NCBI GenBank assembly: GCA_023525715.1
Contig: CM042013.1
Span: 79,235,494-79,299,493 of the forward strand
From: Cichorium intybus
Taxonomy: Eukaryota > Streptophyta > Magnoliopsida > Asterales > Asteraceae
Direction: 5' to 3'
Length of the DNA: 64,000 nt
The position numbers were made by a program, and so were the translations under genes. Shown here one piece after another: positions 1 through 11,487 of the stretch (positions are counted from its first letter, which is position 1; each line of letters begins with the position of its first letter). The notes under the pieces were generated by a model. That model saw nothing but the letters and a program-made list of their open reading frames with translations, was not told the DNA's origin and searched no databases.

Positions 1-345
1 TAATTTCCTAAGAGCTCTAAGGAATATATATGTATATCACTACAAATAAAATTACATTTAGTGGCACAAAGTTTTAGTGACACTTTGCTTTTGTGCCACT
101 ATATCATACTTTTAGTGGCACTTGTTTTATGCCACTATAATTTTTAATACATATAATGGCACTTTACGTTTTCTGACACTATTTCATTATCTATTAGTGG
201 CACTTTTTAAAATTTATGCCACTAATTTCCATATATATAACTAAAATACCACTAAAATTTTTTGTATTATATTGTAAAAAATAAGTTCATTAAATCTTTT
301 GAGAAACCTGGATCAAATAAACTTCAAAATTTTTGAGAAACCAAA

Positions 346-640
346 ATGAAATTAATTTCAAAACATTTTGGAACATTCCCGCGTTCAAAACTTAAAATTT
401 TTGGAGAAACCCTAAATTGCCCTAGCGCCCTTTCTCATTCTCTTCACAGCTCCCATACACACCCTTTCTCATTCTCTTCCTCTTCACAGCTCCGTCGTTG
501 TTCCAACATTCATCATCACCTGCTCCGGTTCGTTCATAGCCACCGTCCCATCCAAACGTCGAGACCGTCGTCATCCCTCTTCCATCGATGATGCTTCCCC
601 ACCACCGGCTCCTCTTCTCCGCCATTGGTAAGCCTATATT
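346..640 (+). other. Pyrimidine-rich segment inside the CACTA element, possibly a captured 5' exon
   Basis: This stretch contains repeated CTTTCTCATTCTCTTC blocks, a string of open codons and a GGTAAG-like donor at about 627, resembling the 5' untranslated region and first exon of a plant gene. I do not recognise the encoded peptide. It could be the leader of the captured chaperonin fragment or a third captured piece. Confidence 0.3.
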
Positions 641-1241
641 ATTCTCTATCTATCTCTTTAAAAGTTAATCATTGAGTTACGACCTTGTTCCCTAATCAGT
701 GTCTCTGTTTGTTCCTGAATTACTAGGTTGCGACCTTCAATTTAGTTTCATCTCCGATTCAGAATCGACTCATGACCCGGTAATATTCATTTCAAATTCG
801 AATTTCGCTTAGATTCATTTCAGTTGCGAAGTCGGTAATGTTCATTTCAGTTCCATCGTGAAGAGGTTACTTGGGATCAAATGGCTATCGAGTTTTCGAG
901 AATTATTTCAGCGCCTGTTTTGGGATTCAGATTTCACGATTTAAGATTAGCTTTCTGCTTTTACAAGTCCAATTACAAGAAGCATGAAAGAAGATTAGCT
1001 TTCTGCTTTTGTATTTTGCTAGTCTGATTTTTCTTTCCTTGTAGACCCCATGGTGTCATCTGTTAGCAGCAGGGGTATTTCAGGCTTACATTATCTTATG
1101 TTGATATACTGAAGCAACTCATGAGAAACTTATCAATAAACTTGGAATAGAACACAATGCAACAACAAAGAGAAATCCACATTAATAATCTAATAAATTT
1201 GACTTTGATTTTGTACTTTTCTTATCTCATAGCAATTGCAG

Positions 1242-1637
1242 GGCGAGCAGGAAATTGCTACATCTTGACTTGCAATGTATCATTAGAGTATGAGAAAAGG
1301 TAATTCATGACCAGGGGCGTTTCCGTCTTTATCGGTACACATTATGTCAACACTAAACTTCTTCTATTCTTTCAGTGACATAAATGTTGAATTTTTTTTA
1401 TTCAAACGCTGAACAAAGAGAAGCAATGGTTGCTACAGAAAGGCGTTTGGTTGATGAAAGCGTTAAAAAAACAATCGAGCTAAAAAAGGTGTTGTATTTT
1501 TTCATATTTTTATTTCCATAATTATTATATTAAAAGAATCATGTATTTGGTTCAGGTGTGCAATGGAACAGATAATAACTTGTTATTAATCAGAAAGGAA
1601 TCGATCCTCTATCTTTTGATCTTGTTGCTGGGCATGG
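1242..1637 (+). pseudogene. Captured fragment of CCT6 / TCP-1 zeta chaperonin gene (three exons)
   Basis: Three exon-like pieces with introns still present encode a collinear part of the zeta subunit of the cytosolic CCT chaperonin. Exon 1242-1299 gives NCYILTCNVSLEYEK. Exon 1376-1488 gives the equivalent of FFYSNAEQREAMV followed by a VKKTIELKK-like segment. Exon 1556-1637 gives QKGIDPLSFDLVAGHG. Splice sites (CAG|, |GTAATT, |GTGTTG, |GTAAGT) are recognisable. Small frameshifts (extra T in the run near 1392; one base around 1593) break the reading frame, so no functional protein is made. Intron retention shows capture at the DNA level rather than from mRNA. The assignment rests on remembered family conservation, not a search. 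Confidence 0.8.
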
Positions 1638-1960
1638 GTAAGTTCGTCTTTTTTCTTTATACCTCTTTTAAAATCACATTTCTCACTTAAATAATTGTTT
1701 AGATTAAATTACAGTTTTGGTTCTTGTGGTTTTCATCAAATTACAGTAAGGAGTTCTTACCTAATTGCATCTATCTTCGTTGTCTATTATAACTACTCTA
1801 CAAATACGATAAGTATAAAAGTTGTCCTTTTCAGTTGTACTTGTTTTTGGATAACTATTGAACCAAAGCTATAATTGTGTAGTTTCTTGATATCATAGTG
1901 ATCTATCAAACAACCCTTTGAAAGGAGTTCTTACCAAATTGGTAAATTGTTGTAGATCAA

Positions 1961-2219
1961 CTTACTGATTGGACAAGAAGGAGATGAAGTGCAGTAGGAT
2001 CCACAAGGAGTCTTGCTTATTTGCATGATCATAGTGACACTAAGATCATTCACATGATGTTAAACCCGCAAGCCGCAAATATACTGTTGGATGAGAATAT
2101 ATTGTTGGATTGAGGAGTTTGAAGCCATGGCAGGAGACTTTGGGTTAGTTAAACTCATGGAGGACAAGGATACTCATGTTAGAATAGCTATACGTGGTAC
2201 AATTGGACACATAGCTTCC
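1961..2219 (+). pseudogene. Captured kinase-domain fragment of a SERK/BAK1-type LRR receptor kinase
   Basis: Translation gives LTDWTRRR, then SLAYLHDHSDTKIIH, then AANILLDE. After a frameshift near 2105 it gives EEFEAMAGDFGLVKLM, DKDTHV and RGTIGHIA. In SERK-family receptor-like kinases these blocks are the alpha-E helix, catalytic loop, DFG motif and activation segment. The catalytic HRDVK motif is destroyed (reads HMMLN), one stop interrupts the first block, and the APE motif is absent, so it is non-functional. It lies about 320 bp downstream of the chaperonin fragment, in the same orientation, inside the CACTA element. SERK fits better than NIK-type kinases because of the DKDTHV spacing. 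Confidence 0.8.
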
Positions 2220-3013
2220 CCAAAAAGTATTTATTTCGATAGTTTTATGTTTAGACTGCTACTAGTACCATGTTTAGATTTATTAGGATTTTCTAGAAGA
2301 TATTTGTATTTGAAGTGTTTAGTATATTATTGTTAGACAACGTAAAATTGATTTTAAGTAATGATCGTGTTTTATAATTTGTATCTTAATTGGCTTTTCA
2401 TTATTTTATATTCAAATGAAAAAAATCAGACCTAATTTTCGATTATTGATTTTTTTGTGGTAGAAAAATGTCACTAAAAGTATGAAATAATGTTTATTTT
2501 AGCAATTAAATAGTGACATAAAAATAATGTCGCTAAAACCTACAAGTGCTATAGTGGCATAAAAAAAGTGCCACTAAAACCGAATAATGCTGCAGCGGCA
2601 CAATCGAAAAGTGCCACTAAAGGTCTTTAGTGGCAGCGCTTTTAGTGGCACTTTTTTTGTGCTGCTGATTGCCTAGGAGGCTTTTAGTGGCACTTTTTCG
2701 GTTTTTAGTGGCACTTTTTCTGTGCCACTAAATGTAATTTTATTTGTAGTGTATAAATTTTTATTTTGAAACCATTTGAGTATGTGTGTGATTTTAAGAG
2801 AAAGAGGAGAAAATTCACAAGTGTATGCACACATATAAGTGTCGGGAATAATACGTAAGCACATAAGGGAGCAATTAGCACACAAAGGTATTCCAAGGAT
2901 TTTCTAAGTGCGAATTGCATGCAGTTGTGTGTGCATTTTATAAACTAGCATACGAGAGGACCCTGGAGGCTATAGACTAGGTCAAGGCAATTAACCTAAT
3001 TCCCTATAGTCAA

Positions 3014-3027
3014 GGGCTCTGATACCA
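3014..3027 (-). other. Primer binding site (tRNA-iMet) of element G
   Basis: On the minus strand this reads TGGTATCAGAGCCC, matching the 3' end complement of plant initiator tRNA-Met. It lies 3 nt inside the 5' LTR, which ends (minus sense) in GTGTGACA at 3031. Confidence 0.8.
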
Positions 3028-3030
3028 ATC

Positions 3031-5730
3031 TGTCACACCCCGATCCTTGGTGGAATCGATCAAGGTGTGATATATTGTTCAAAGTCTCATGACAACTATG
3101 TTATAATATGATTAGATTCAATTAAGTACTAAGTATCCAAACAAGATCCACAACATACAAATACAAATCCAAATACAACAACATTTATTACATCACATTT
3201 AAATAGTCTTGTGGGTTTTTAAGGTACACCCTACTTTTCATCAACTTCATTCTTCAAATCTGCATCATGGGTAAAAACAGGTCAACTACGAGAGTTGGTG
3301 AGTAATCTAGTTTTATTAAAGAAAATTGTAAGTTTGAATAATTTGAAATATGTTTTCTTTTGAAGTTGGCAAGCAACTGTTATTGAGATAACAGTTTATA
3401 AATCAAAAATTGATTAACAAATGATATCAACAACAATAAGTCCTCACCCTATATATACATATATGTATATATATAGGATGGAGCATCTAATCATCATACA
3501 CACTCAACCACGTGCAATCAATCACCTTAGCGTCCCGAGGCGGGGTGGTCAACCCAATAGCGCTATTATTGTCCATAACGTACTTCAAGAATACGGGCAT
3601 AGTCATGGAGATTAGACTAAAAATTGTAATGCACTACAAGTACATGTAGCGTAAACAAACAATAATTATACAAATAATGATTCATGTATAAATGTCCCAA
3701 CAATGTCTCAATGGTGAAAAAATAATAAAATGAAGTTGGAACATATTAAAACCACATGATACACCCCAAAAGTATTGAAAATTATAAAATATGGGGTATA
3801 TTACTCACATTAGTCCAATAAGGAATGCGCGTGTTGTACGATAGACGGCTCGAGTCAAAATGTCGTAGAACCTAATATAATTAATAGTTTTGGCTTAGGA
3901 ATCGATAAACGGGAATACAGTATTAATAAAAATAATTAGACACATATTCATATATTAGATGAATTAACAATAACCCAAATTTTGTTTTGAATATTAATGT
4001 ATTCATATGTTAAATGAATTTTAAATTGAATTAATTACTTTGCTTAATTAATTTATATTTTCACTTTAGGCAAGATTTTAATAATTTCTTATTAAAATAA
4101 TAACTAGTCAAATTATAAGTATTTACAGATTTTATATATTATAAACAATTATTTATATGAAATAATCATTAAAAATGCATTTTTACATGCTTAGATATTT
4201 AGGAAAATGGTTTTAAATACTAAACAGTAATGAAACATTCTGAAATTATCAGAAAATCATTATTTCATAAAATAGTAATTACTGTAAAATTTGCATATTT
4301 TTCTTAACTGCTTTAGTATTTATTTAGTATTTTAATAATTAAACCACAACAAATTTCGGGAAAAATAATAAATGATTCCCAAAAATTCTGGAAACTTAAC
4401 CATAGTTTTATAACATTATATTGAGCCTACTGTAAATATTTTGGATATTGTGGACTATGGGAAGTATTTCTTATGTTTTTCATTATTAACTAATCAATAA
4501 AAACATAAATAATAGGAAAATATTAAGAGAAATTCATTAGACTTTTTATTTATGATTAACATGTTATATATGATATTCTGATAAGGTTTTATAATTTTTG
4601 GACATGTGTAACTATTTATTATCAATTTAAACCATTAAATAATCATTAAATCAGGAAAAATAAGAACACCTTGTTACAAAAATCTGTAAATTTTGTCATG
4701 AAGTCTTTAAATTGTTAATAAGGTGCGAAAAATATAAAATATAGTTTTTAACATACATAACTATATTTTGCAATTTATTTATCTACAACAAAATAAAATA
4801 CAAAATAAGCATCAAACAGTAATATAAATGCATGAAACTTTATAAATCCACTTTAATCAATATATGGGTTGTTCCACAATTTTCGCAGAATTTGTTGACT
4901 ACAAAAAGTATTTTATGTGAATTATTGCCCTATTTTATTACAATAATTATAGTAATTCAATAAAAATAAGTTATTTTCTGAACATTTCCAGAACTTCTTA
5001 TTTTATTGATGAGATCCTGAGAAAAATCAGGTTTATGCATAAAATGAGTTTTAGATAGTTTGGTGGATTTAATTTGTTTCATTCATGAATTTGAGACTTT
5101 TAACAACATACCTTGATGAATGCTTCAAGAGGGATGAAGATTTGAGTATATTGGAGTGTTCTTGGCTGAAATATGAAGATTTCTAGGAGGAATTTCGAGA
5201 TTGAGAGTGAGAGAAAGAATAGATATGGTTTGAGTGGTGATGAGAATAATGTGTTGGGAGAAAAATGAAATGAAAGATGATGGGAGGTGTGAGTGAGAGA
5301 CAATGAGAATAACCTTTTGCTTTTGGTGGTCTTCATAATTTTCCACTAACACAAGTATCTTTTATATAATATATTAATTAATATAAGAGTTTTATAAAAT
5401 TTAATGTAGAGTTTATAAAAATAGAGTTTTATAAAAGATAGGTTATTATTTGATTATAACAATCTACTTTGATTTGAAGTTTAATTATAGCATTCAAGTT
5501 TGATTCTTTTAATTTAATTAGAGCATCATACTTTGATTTAATTTTAATATGGTATCATAATTTAATTTGATTATAGTTATAACGTTATACTATGCTATAT
5601 TGCTATTAACGTCAATTTATATCGTAGTGTATGGGTTTTGATCCTATTAGCGTCAAGTAATCTTGAGTAGGGTTTATTAAATTTCCAATTGGGTTGGGTT
5701 GACCCGAATCCATTATAGGCGGATGTTACA
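3031..5730 (-). repeat. 5' LTR of element G, about 2.7 kb
   Basis: In minus sense the LTR begins TGTAACATCCGCC (5730) and ends CGGGGTGTGACA (3031), with the standard TG...CA ends. It is AT-rich, and short open frames within it (for example 5100-5352) have no recognisable domain. Its right end abuts Copia coding sequence broken in mid-codon context, confirming an insertion boundary. No second copy is in the window for comparison. Confidence 0.75.
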
Positions 5731-6120
5731 GCGACAATGCCACAGACATGCCTTTTCTACACCGCTTGAAGCATCAATAGTTAAAACATTTTTACCATAA
5801 TTGTCAACACACATAATAGATTCATACACTCCATCACAAGGCATAGCATTAAATATAAAAACATTATTTTTGAAAACTGAAATTGAACCATTCAATTTAT
5901 TAAATTAGTAATAAAAGCCTTTTTTGAACAATGCATGGAATGAAATTATGTTCTTTGCCATATCAGGCGCATAGCAACAATTATGTAATTCTAATCTAAC
6001 TCGACTACTCAGCATCGGTCCATAAACACCGATCTTGGTAACAGGTGACGTTCGCCTATTCCCCATGACCAGGTTCAGTCTGCCATGCTCTAGCTCCCTA
6101 CTTTCCTCTAGGCCCTGCAA
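5731..6120 (-). pseudogene. Copia F protease / GAG-pre-integrase segment, truncated
   Basis: Translated on the minus strand, the region after the gag zinc knuckle contains a protease-like DTGCGFHICS segment (frame-shifted relative to gag around 6160), then a HNCCYAPDMAKNIISF stretch, and ends at LWHCR, the start of the GAG-pre-integrase signature. A stop at 5903-5905 and the insertion at 5730/5731 break it. The aspartic protease would process the Gag-Pol polyprotein; here it cannot be produced in frame. Confidence 0.75.
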
Positions 6121-7103
6121 ATCAGAACATATATGAAAACCACATCCTGTATCAAGGACCCATGAACGGGAAAAGATGAGTTATTAGATATAGAATACGT
6201 ACCTGCCTGTGACGGTTTCACTTTACCGTCCTTGACATCCTGCAGATACGTTGGGCAGCTCCTCTTCCAATGACCCTTCTGCTTGCAGTAAAAGCAGTCG
6301 GCCTCTTTGGGGCTCCGAACATGTGGAATTCCGGAAGACTTACCTTTCGGGGCACCGCTAGATGACCCGACATGAGTCTTTTCCCTCCAGTTCTGCTTAG
6401 GAGGGCCTTTCTGTTTCTTTCCCTTTCCAGAGCCAATAGCCAGGACAGGCGGGTTGATAGGGAGCACAGCCTTTCCCTTCATCCTGTTCTCAGCCGTACG
6501 AAGCATGCGGTGTAACTCAGCTAGGTTTTCCTGGTTGTTGTTCAAATGATACGCCAGTGTGAACTGGTCATAAGAACTGGGCAAGGAGTTCAGCACTATG
6601 TCAACTGCTAAATCCTCATGGACAGGCATTTCCAGCTTTCTAAGCCTTTCCACATAACCATGCATCCTCTGCACATGTGCACAGATGGACTCGCCCTCCT
6701 TGGGCTTGCTGTTAATGAAAGTTTTTACAACCTCACGCCTCTCGATGCGCTCTTGCTTGCGGAACCTTTCCGCGAGCTCTTTGTGCATCTCGTAAGGCCA
6801 GTAGTCCTCATAGATACGCTGCAGTTCAGGGTTCATAGTAGCGATCATGATGCAAGCCACTTTGGTTGCATCATCAGAGTGTTTAGTGTACACATCGATT
6901 TCCTCGGGAGTAGCGGTTTCAGTGTGCACATCAACAACCTTGGTTTCTAGAACATACTCTTTATGTTCAAACCTTAGAGCTATTTTGATGTTGCGGATCC
7001 AGTCATTATAGTTAGTGCCGTCCAACGTCACTTTTGAGCATAATGACAGAATCGAGGTGACATTACCGGGATTTGAGTAGGGAACGGATTGGTCAGAAGA
7101 CAT
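6108..7103 (-). CDS. Copia F Gag (capsid/nucleocapsid) reading frame
   Basis: Start chosen at MSSDQSVPYS (7103), the first Met after an AT-rich leader; the open frame extends upstream to 7265 but without Gag character. About residues 15-230 form the UBN2/retrotransposon Gag capsid-like region (GTNYNDWIRNIKIAL near the start). A CCHC zinc knuckle CFYCKQKGHWKRSC is near residue 270. Gag would form the virus-like particle that packages element RNA. Downstream the frame drifts out of the protease frame, so Gag-Pol is no longer continuous. Confidence 0.85.
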   Translation of the reverse strand: MSSDQSVPYSNPGNVTSILSLCSKVTLDGTNYNDWIRNIKIALRFEHKEYVLETKVVDVHTETATPEEIDVYTKHSDDATKVACIMIATMNPELQRIYEDYWPYEMHKELAERFRKQERIERREVVKTFINSKPKEGESICAHVQRMHGYVERLRKLEMPVHEDLAVDIVLNSLPSSYDQFTLAYHLNNNQENLAELHRMLRTAENRMKGKAVLPINPPVLAIGSGKGKKQKGPPKQNWREKTHVGSSSGAPKGKSSGIPHVRSPKEADCFYCKQKGHWKRSCPTYLQDVKDGKVKPSQAGTYSISNNSSFPVHGSLIQDVVFIYVLICRA

Positions 7104-8354
7104 CTGAACAAGAAGAAGGTAATAATAATAATAACCCTTATATTCACCCAAGAACAAATATAAGGCTAGGATCCTACAATAACAATCTACAATACCGAAA
7201 AGGGATGGCGTAATCAATATTGTAAATTTTATAAGGTAGGCGAATGACGATTCAGCCAATTTCACCGCGGAAACATAATCATATTATAATGGAATTCTTA
7301 GTTTCTTTGAGATTTACCGAACTGTTCGATAGCATGTTTTAATCTCGGGAATGCCCCGCTGTTTGTGACTGGGATACCGAGGATCACAACCGGGTGTGAA
7401 TAACCATGCAAATTGCTTGGTACTCTTGAATTCAGTTGTCATCTCTAATTAACGTGCCGGTAATCCACACACGCTCCGTTAATAATGACAAGATCAAGAA
7501 ACCCATCACAACTCATTGCGGACCCCAGTTGGCGTGCCGGTAAACCATACACGCTCCACCAACGTTCCACACGGTGCAATGTGCAATTTCATGGATTAGC
7601 ACCAATTCACATTTTTAACTTAAAGTAACTAGATTGGGATTTGTTTTAGGGTTCTAGTACTTTCAATTATAGCATTATACTTTTAAGAGGCTTAGCGGTT
7701 CTATCGTACCCGTTCGGCTAACGACACTCGACTGACCAGGAGAGCGGTGGGTAAGAGTAGATACCCATTAGACTAACATTTTATAGTCAGTCGCCTTATA
7801 CCCTCTTTATAGGACAGTTTTGTGAATGAGGCTTACTAGCGGTAGACTAACCAATTTTCTTATATATATTAAATTAACTTTTAATCATAAATATATATAA
7901 GATATATTTTAATCTCATTAAAATATTTTAGAATTAATTTTATCTTAATTTTCACAAATTATTACTAAATTTTTGAAAATTTTAATTAATTCTTTAAACT
8001 GATTTAATTGGTCTTTTAATTAATCAATTAATTAAACTAATTAAATCTAGGTTACAGATTACCAAATTAATCAAATTAATTAATCTGTATTGGTCCTATG
8101 ATTCTCGAAAATTTACAGGCCAAACAAATAGGGTTCAAGTTATTTTAATTGATCTTATTACCAAAAATAACAACAGACAATTATGGCAAGTAAATCAAGC
8201 AATCAAGGGGGACCAATAGGGCATGGCGGCTAGGGTTAGGAAACCCTAGCCAAGCCGTCGACTTCTATGCCTCCCAAGGAGGTATTTTCGCAAAATACCT
8301 CAAGGCAAGAACAGATCTTAAGCAGTTCAAATCAATTCACAAGAAAACAAGCTA
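7104..8354 (-). other. Leader (5' untranslated) region of Copia F
   Basis: About 1.25 kb between primer binding site and gag without a convincing protein. It includes two related blocks at about 7451-7482 and 7532-7562 sharing CGTGCCGGTAA and ACACGCTCC with different flanking arms (see findings), and an AT-rich stretch at 7850-8150. Confidence 0.6.
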
Positions 8355-8366
8355 GCTTTGATACCA
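8355..8366 (-). other. Primer binding site of Copia F
   Basis: The minus strand reads TGGTATCAAAGC immediately inside the LTR end, one mismatch from the canonical iMet-type Copia site TGGTATCAGAGC. Confidence 0.7.
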
Positions 8367-8367
8367 C

Positions 8368-9123
8368 TGAAGGGTTTCTATGCAAACAATGAATACAAAA
8401 ATTCCTATGGTTCACATGCAACCCTAATATTGATCTATGTTTTCTTCTATGAAGATTAGAACTAAAAAACTAATGGATACAATTCAATTCTAAAGATGAA
8501 TTAGGAAAGCCAACCTTTGATCTTATGATCCTTCAAGCAGCAGCAAAAGTATCCAGCCTCAAATGCAAGTCACACCCAAGTGATGGAAGAATCAGTCCAG
8601 CAGAGTAACACAGAGAGAGAGATGGCGTGTATAATGAGGTGCCATGGGGTTCCTTTTATAGCCTCCTAAGGTTACACTTGAAACTCTAAGGAGCCTCCAA
8701 CTGGACAAGGCTTTTGACCACTTGGACCAGGCTTACCAAAACCCTAATTAGGGTTTCGCCAAACCCTGGAGGAGCCTCCAGGGTGGTGCCATTTTGGTCC
8801 CTGGTTTTACCTGGCCAGTTATTCAACTATTGAATAAATGCCAAACCAGTCCCTGCACCTTTTAATTAATTAATTTAATCTCTAAATTAAATCCAATTAA
8901 TTCTAGATTAAATCCCAATTAATTAATATAGTTTCTAATTAATATATTAACACTTAAATATATTAATAAACCATATATATTTTCTATTTATTTATTAAAC
9001 AATTAATAAATCAACTATTCTCTCTACTGAACTATATATCTATGAGGGCAACCCAAATGGACTTTGCTTTTATTCATAAGATAAATACAATTATAAGTCA
9101 TGGCTTAAACACCAAATCCAACA
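8368..9123 (-). repeat. 5' LTR of Copia F (756 bp)
   Basis: In minus sense it starts TGTTGGATTTGG at 9123 and ends CCCTTCA at 8368 (TG...CA). It is followed by the primer binding site on the inner side. AT-rich in the middle. Parts (GTGCAGGGAC, the TCAATAGTTGAA palindrome, a GGTTGCCCTC block) recur in the LTR of Copia E, so the two are related families. Confidence 0.8.
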
Positions 9124-10032
9124 GGATCTAGGAGATGTTACATATATATACTTAGAATAAGTATATACAGATACATATCTAAGCACATGTTGGGAGTTAG
9201 CCAAAGTACATACTTCGATAAGATATTGAAGAGGTTCAATATGTAGGACTCCAATAAAGGGTCTTTACCCTTACACCATGGCATAAAGTTTAGTAAAGCT
9301 CAATGCGCAACCACTAGTGATGCAGTTGATAAAATGAGTCGAGTCCCATATGATTCGGCTATAGGAACGTTCATGTATGTCATGAGATATACTCGTCCTG
9401 ATGTCTCATTTGCCCTGAGCATAGTGAGTCGGTTTCAGGAAAACCCCGGTGAAAGTCATTGGACAACAATAAAGGATATTCTTAAGTATTTGAGAAATAC
9501 GAAAGAAAAATTCATGGTATTCGGTGGAAAATATGAACTCAAAGTGAGTGGGTACAGTGATGCGAGTTTCTAAACGGATAGAGATGACAGCTGTTCACAA
9601 GCTGATTCGGCGTTCTTGTTAAATGGGGGCGCAGTGACATGGAGAAGTTCCAAACAAGATATAGTAGCAAACTCTACTTGTGAGTCTTAGTACATTGCAG
9701 CTAGTTAAGCTGAAAAGGAATCCGTTTGGTTAAAGAACTTCATCAGTGATCTCTGAGTTTTTCCAACGATCCAAGAACCCGTGGAAATCTTCTGTGATAA
9801 CGAAGGTGCAGTCACATTGACTAAGGAACCTAAGGATCACGGAAGATCAACGCACATACTCAAGAAATTCCACTATGTTCGTTACAAGGTGGAGAGCAGG
9901 GACATCGTAGTGAATAGAGTATCATCGGAAGAAAATCTGGCTAATCCCTTCACGAAGGCGTTGAGTAAAATCAAGCACGATGAGCATGCTAAGAGCATAT
10001 GCATGAGAGATGATGTTAGTTTTAGTAGTTAG
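9124..10032 (+). pseudogene. Copia E reverse transcriptase C-terminus and RNase H, decayed
   Basis: Begins inside the RT at DLGDVTY, passes through YDSAIGTFMYVM and TRPDVSFALSIVSRF, then RNase H segments: GYSDASF, TWRSSKQDIVANSTCES, EIFCDNEGAVTL and HYVRYKVESRDI. It ends NLANPFTKAL, the normal Copia polyprotein C-terminus. In-frame stops lie near 9243, 9571, 9688, 9706 and 9756. RT/RNase H would copy element RNA into cDNA; this copy is inactive. Confidence 0.85.
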
Positions 10033-10845
10033 TTGATAGTTGAAACATTGTAACAATAATAAATTGTAATTAAATTTGGTGATTAATGAATAGGGATTTC
10101 TTTATAAGTTGGTGAACTACCATTTTATAATTAGTTATTATTGTGTTTCATTTTTCATGTTTGGAACCCACTTCCCGAGTATTAAGTTACTCAAACATCC
10201 ATAATTAATTACACTCCCGGAAGTAAGTTTTGAATTAAGACTGTCATGGAATGTTGGTTGATGTCAATAGAGATTAGACATAGCATGGAGATGAAACTAA
10301 CATTCATGAGTACTTAAATGGAGATTTGGGTATTGGATAAACCCAAACATAGAGATTACTTCATGGATACAATCACGAGTAATTTTAAGATGATAATATC
10401 TTATATTCTTCAAGCGGAGATGCATGAGTTTTAGTTTACGATTTCTGTTATGCATTCGTTTACCTAAACGCAACCGTAAATGGGAGTCATAAAAGGTATG
10501 TAAATGTATGACATGAAGAGTAGACTATAGCTATTGTAGTCAATGTTTATTTGTTCCTTTTGCCTTAAATAGGAAAAATGATATCATGGGCCCCTCAATG
10601 ATTTGATGTGGACATTGTAATGTTGGGCCAGCCTGGACTAGATTGATGTGTTCGATCCAGTAGTCCAATAAGGTCAACATAAATCAAAAATCGGGAAACA
10701 TAATCTTTAACCTCGAGATTGATTCTTACATGTCTCAGGTTCATACGATATCTTTTAGAACAAAGGAATATATGACTCTAAGAATAAGATTCAGAGTTCG
10801 GTAGTGGCTAAGGAAGCATGCTCTACACATTAAGTGGGAGACTTA
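10033..10845 (+). other. 3' untranslated region of Copia E
   Basis: No protein recognised. Repeated ATGGAGAT / AACCCAAAC-type motifs and a purine tract at its end fit the long 3' UTR of this Copia type. Confidence 0.5.
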
Positions 10846-11350
10846 TGACTAATGGTAGTTGATGACTTGTCCAAGTTGGAGACTCTTGGAATAGTGTCCA
10901 AGATCATAACTAAATTAGTAACGACTTTCCATTAATAACGGGTCCTTTTTGGATTGCCCTCGGTAGTCCAAATGGTATTAAGGTTAATAGAGAGAGAGAA
11001 ATAAATAGTTTGTTAATTTATTATGTGATGATAAATTAATTGGAAACTAGTTTGGAATTAATTTGAATTAAGTTTAGATTAATTAAAAGTGCAGGGACTA
11101 AATGTTAATTGTTCAATAGTTGAACAATGGATAATGTTCGGGGAGGATACATGATGAATTTTTAAGGGTTTTGTCCCTTAAAATTCGTTCACCATGAATG
11201 GTGGGTGATAGGGATTCATCCCTTCCAAAATCGTTCATGATAGAGTACAAGTGCAGGGGTTTTAGAATTTAAAGATAATTGTTACTTGTCTTAGAAGTTT
11301 TGTATGTTTCCGCTGCCATGCTTGCTTGTTCTAGGGTAGAAAACTTATCA
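10846..11350 (+). repeat. 3' LTR of Copia E (about 505 bp, borders approximate)
   Basis: Follows the purine tract and runs from TGACTAATGG to AACTTATCA (TGA...TCA). It contains GTGCAGGGACTAA and the inverted TTGTTCAATAGTTGAACAA, shared with the LTR of F. With no second LTR in the window the borders are inferred from TG/CA ends. Confidence 0.5.
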
Positions 11351-11487
11351 GTATTTTCATTTCGGGGATCTACAACATTTTTACAAATTTCATTTACTAT
11401 TTTCAATATTTAACTACTTAATTAATTAATACCCTTTTGTGTTTCTTAAACATTAATTAATAAAGACTAGAACCCAAACTGTGAAAC

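Larger units (their letters stand above)
38..2751. mobile_element. CACTA (En/Spm) DNA transposon, non-autonomous, carrying host gene fragments
   Basis: The element begins CACTACAAATAAAATTAC and ends with the exact inverted copy finishing in GTAGTG. It is flanked on both sides by the 3-bp duplication TAT (35-37 and 2752-2754), as expected for CACTA elements. Subterminal regions (about 58-240 and 2460-2735) are packed with copies of a TTTAGTGGCAC motif in both orientations, the usual arrangement for TnpA-type binding sites. No transposase is encoded. Instead the interior holds plus-strand fragments of a CCT6 chaperonin gene and a SERK-like kinase, so this is a gene-capturing (Pack-CACTA-like) element needing transposase in trans. 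Confidence 0.9.
1..5730 (-). mobile_element. LTR retrotransposon G, 5' part (minus strand), interrupted by a CACTA element
   Basis: The 5' LTR lies at 3031-5730. Next to it, at 3014-3027, is the reverse complement of a tRNA-iMet primer binding site (TGGTATCAGAGCCC), which sets the orientation as minus. The internal region runs leftward (3013 to 2752), is broken by the CACTA element at 38-2751, and resumes at 37-1. No gag or pol of this element is visible because its body lies beyond the left edge. It interrupts the Copia polyprotein that resumes at 5731. The left LTR and target duplication are outside the window. An iMet PBS and very long LTR fit Gypsy/Tekay-like elements, but without coding sequence the lineage is a guess. 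Confidence 0.7.
5731..9123 (-). mobile_element. Ty1/Copia retrotransposon F, 5' half (minus strand)
   Basis: Order in minus sense: 5' LTR (9123-8368), primer binding site, leader of about 1.25 kb, gag (from 7103), protease and the GAG-pre-integrase segment, then truncation at 5731 by the LTR of element G. The rest of pol and the 3' LTR must lie left of the window. The LTR starts TGTTGGATTTGG and ends in ACCCTTCA. The right flank from 9124 is interior coding sequence of another Copia element in opposite orientation, so F inserted into that element. Confidence 0.85.
9124..11350 (+). mobile_element. Ty1/Copia retrotransposon E, 3' remnant (plus strand)
   Basis: Holds the end of reverse transcriptase, RNase H, a long 3' untranslated region, a purine tract TAAGTGGGAGACT (10831-10843) and an LTR (about 10846-11350). 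Its 5' part was displaced to the left of the window by insertion of Copia F at 9123/9124. Numerous stops show it is old. Confidence 0.75.

Noticed and set aside
3031..5730. Solo LTR
   Set aside because: A primer binding site and internal sequence adjoin its left end, so it is the 5' LTR of a larger element rather than a solo LTR.
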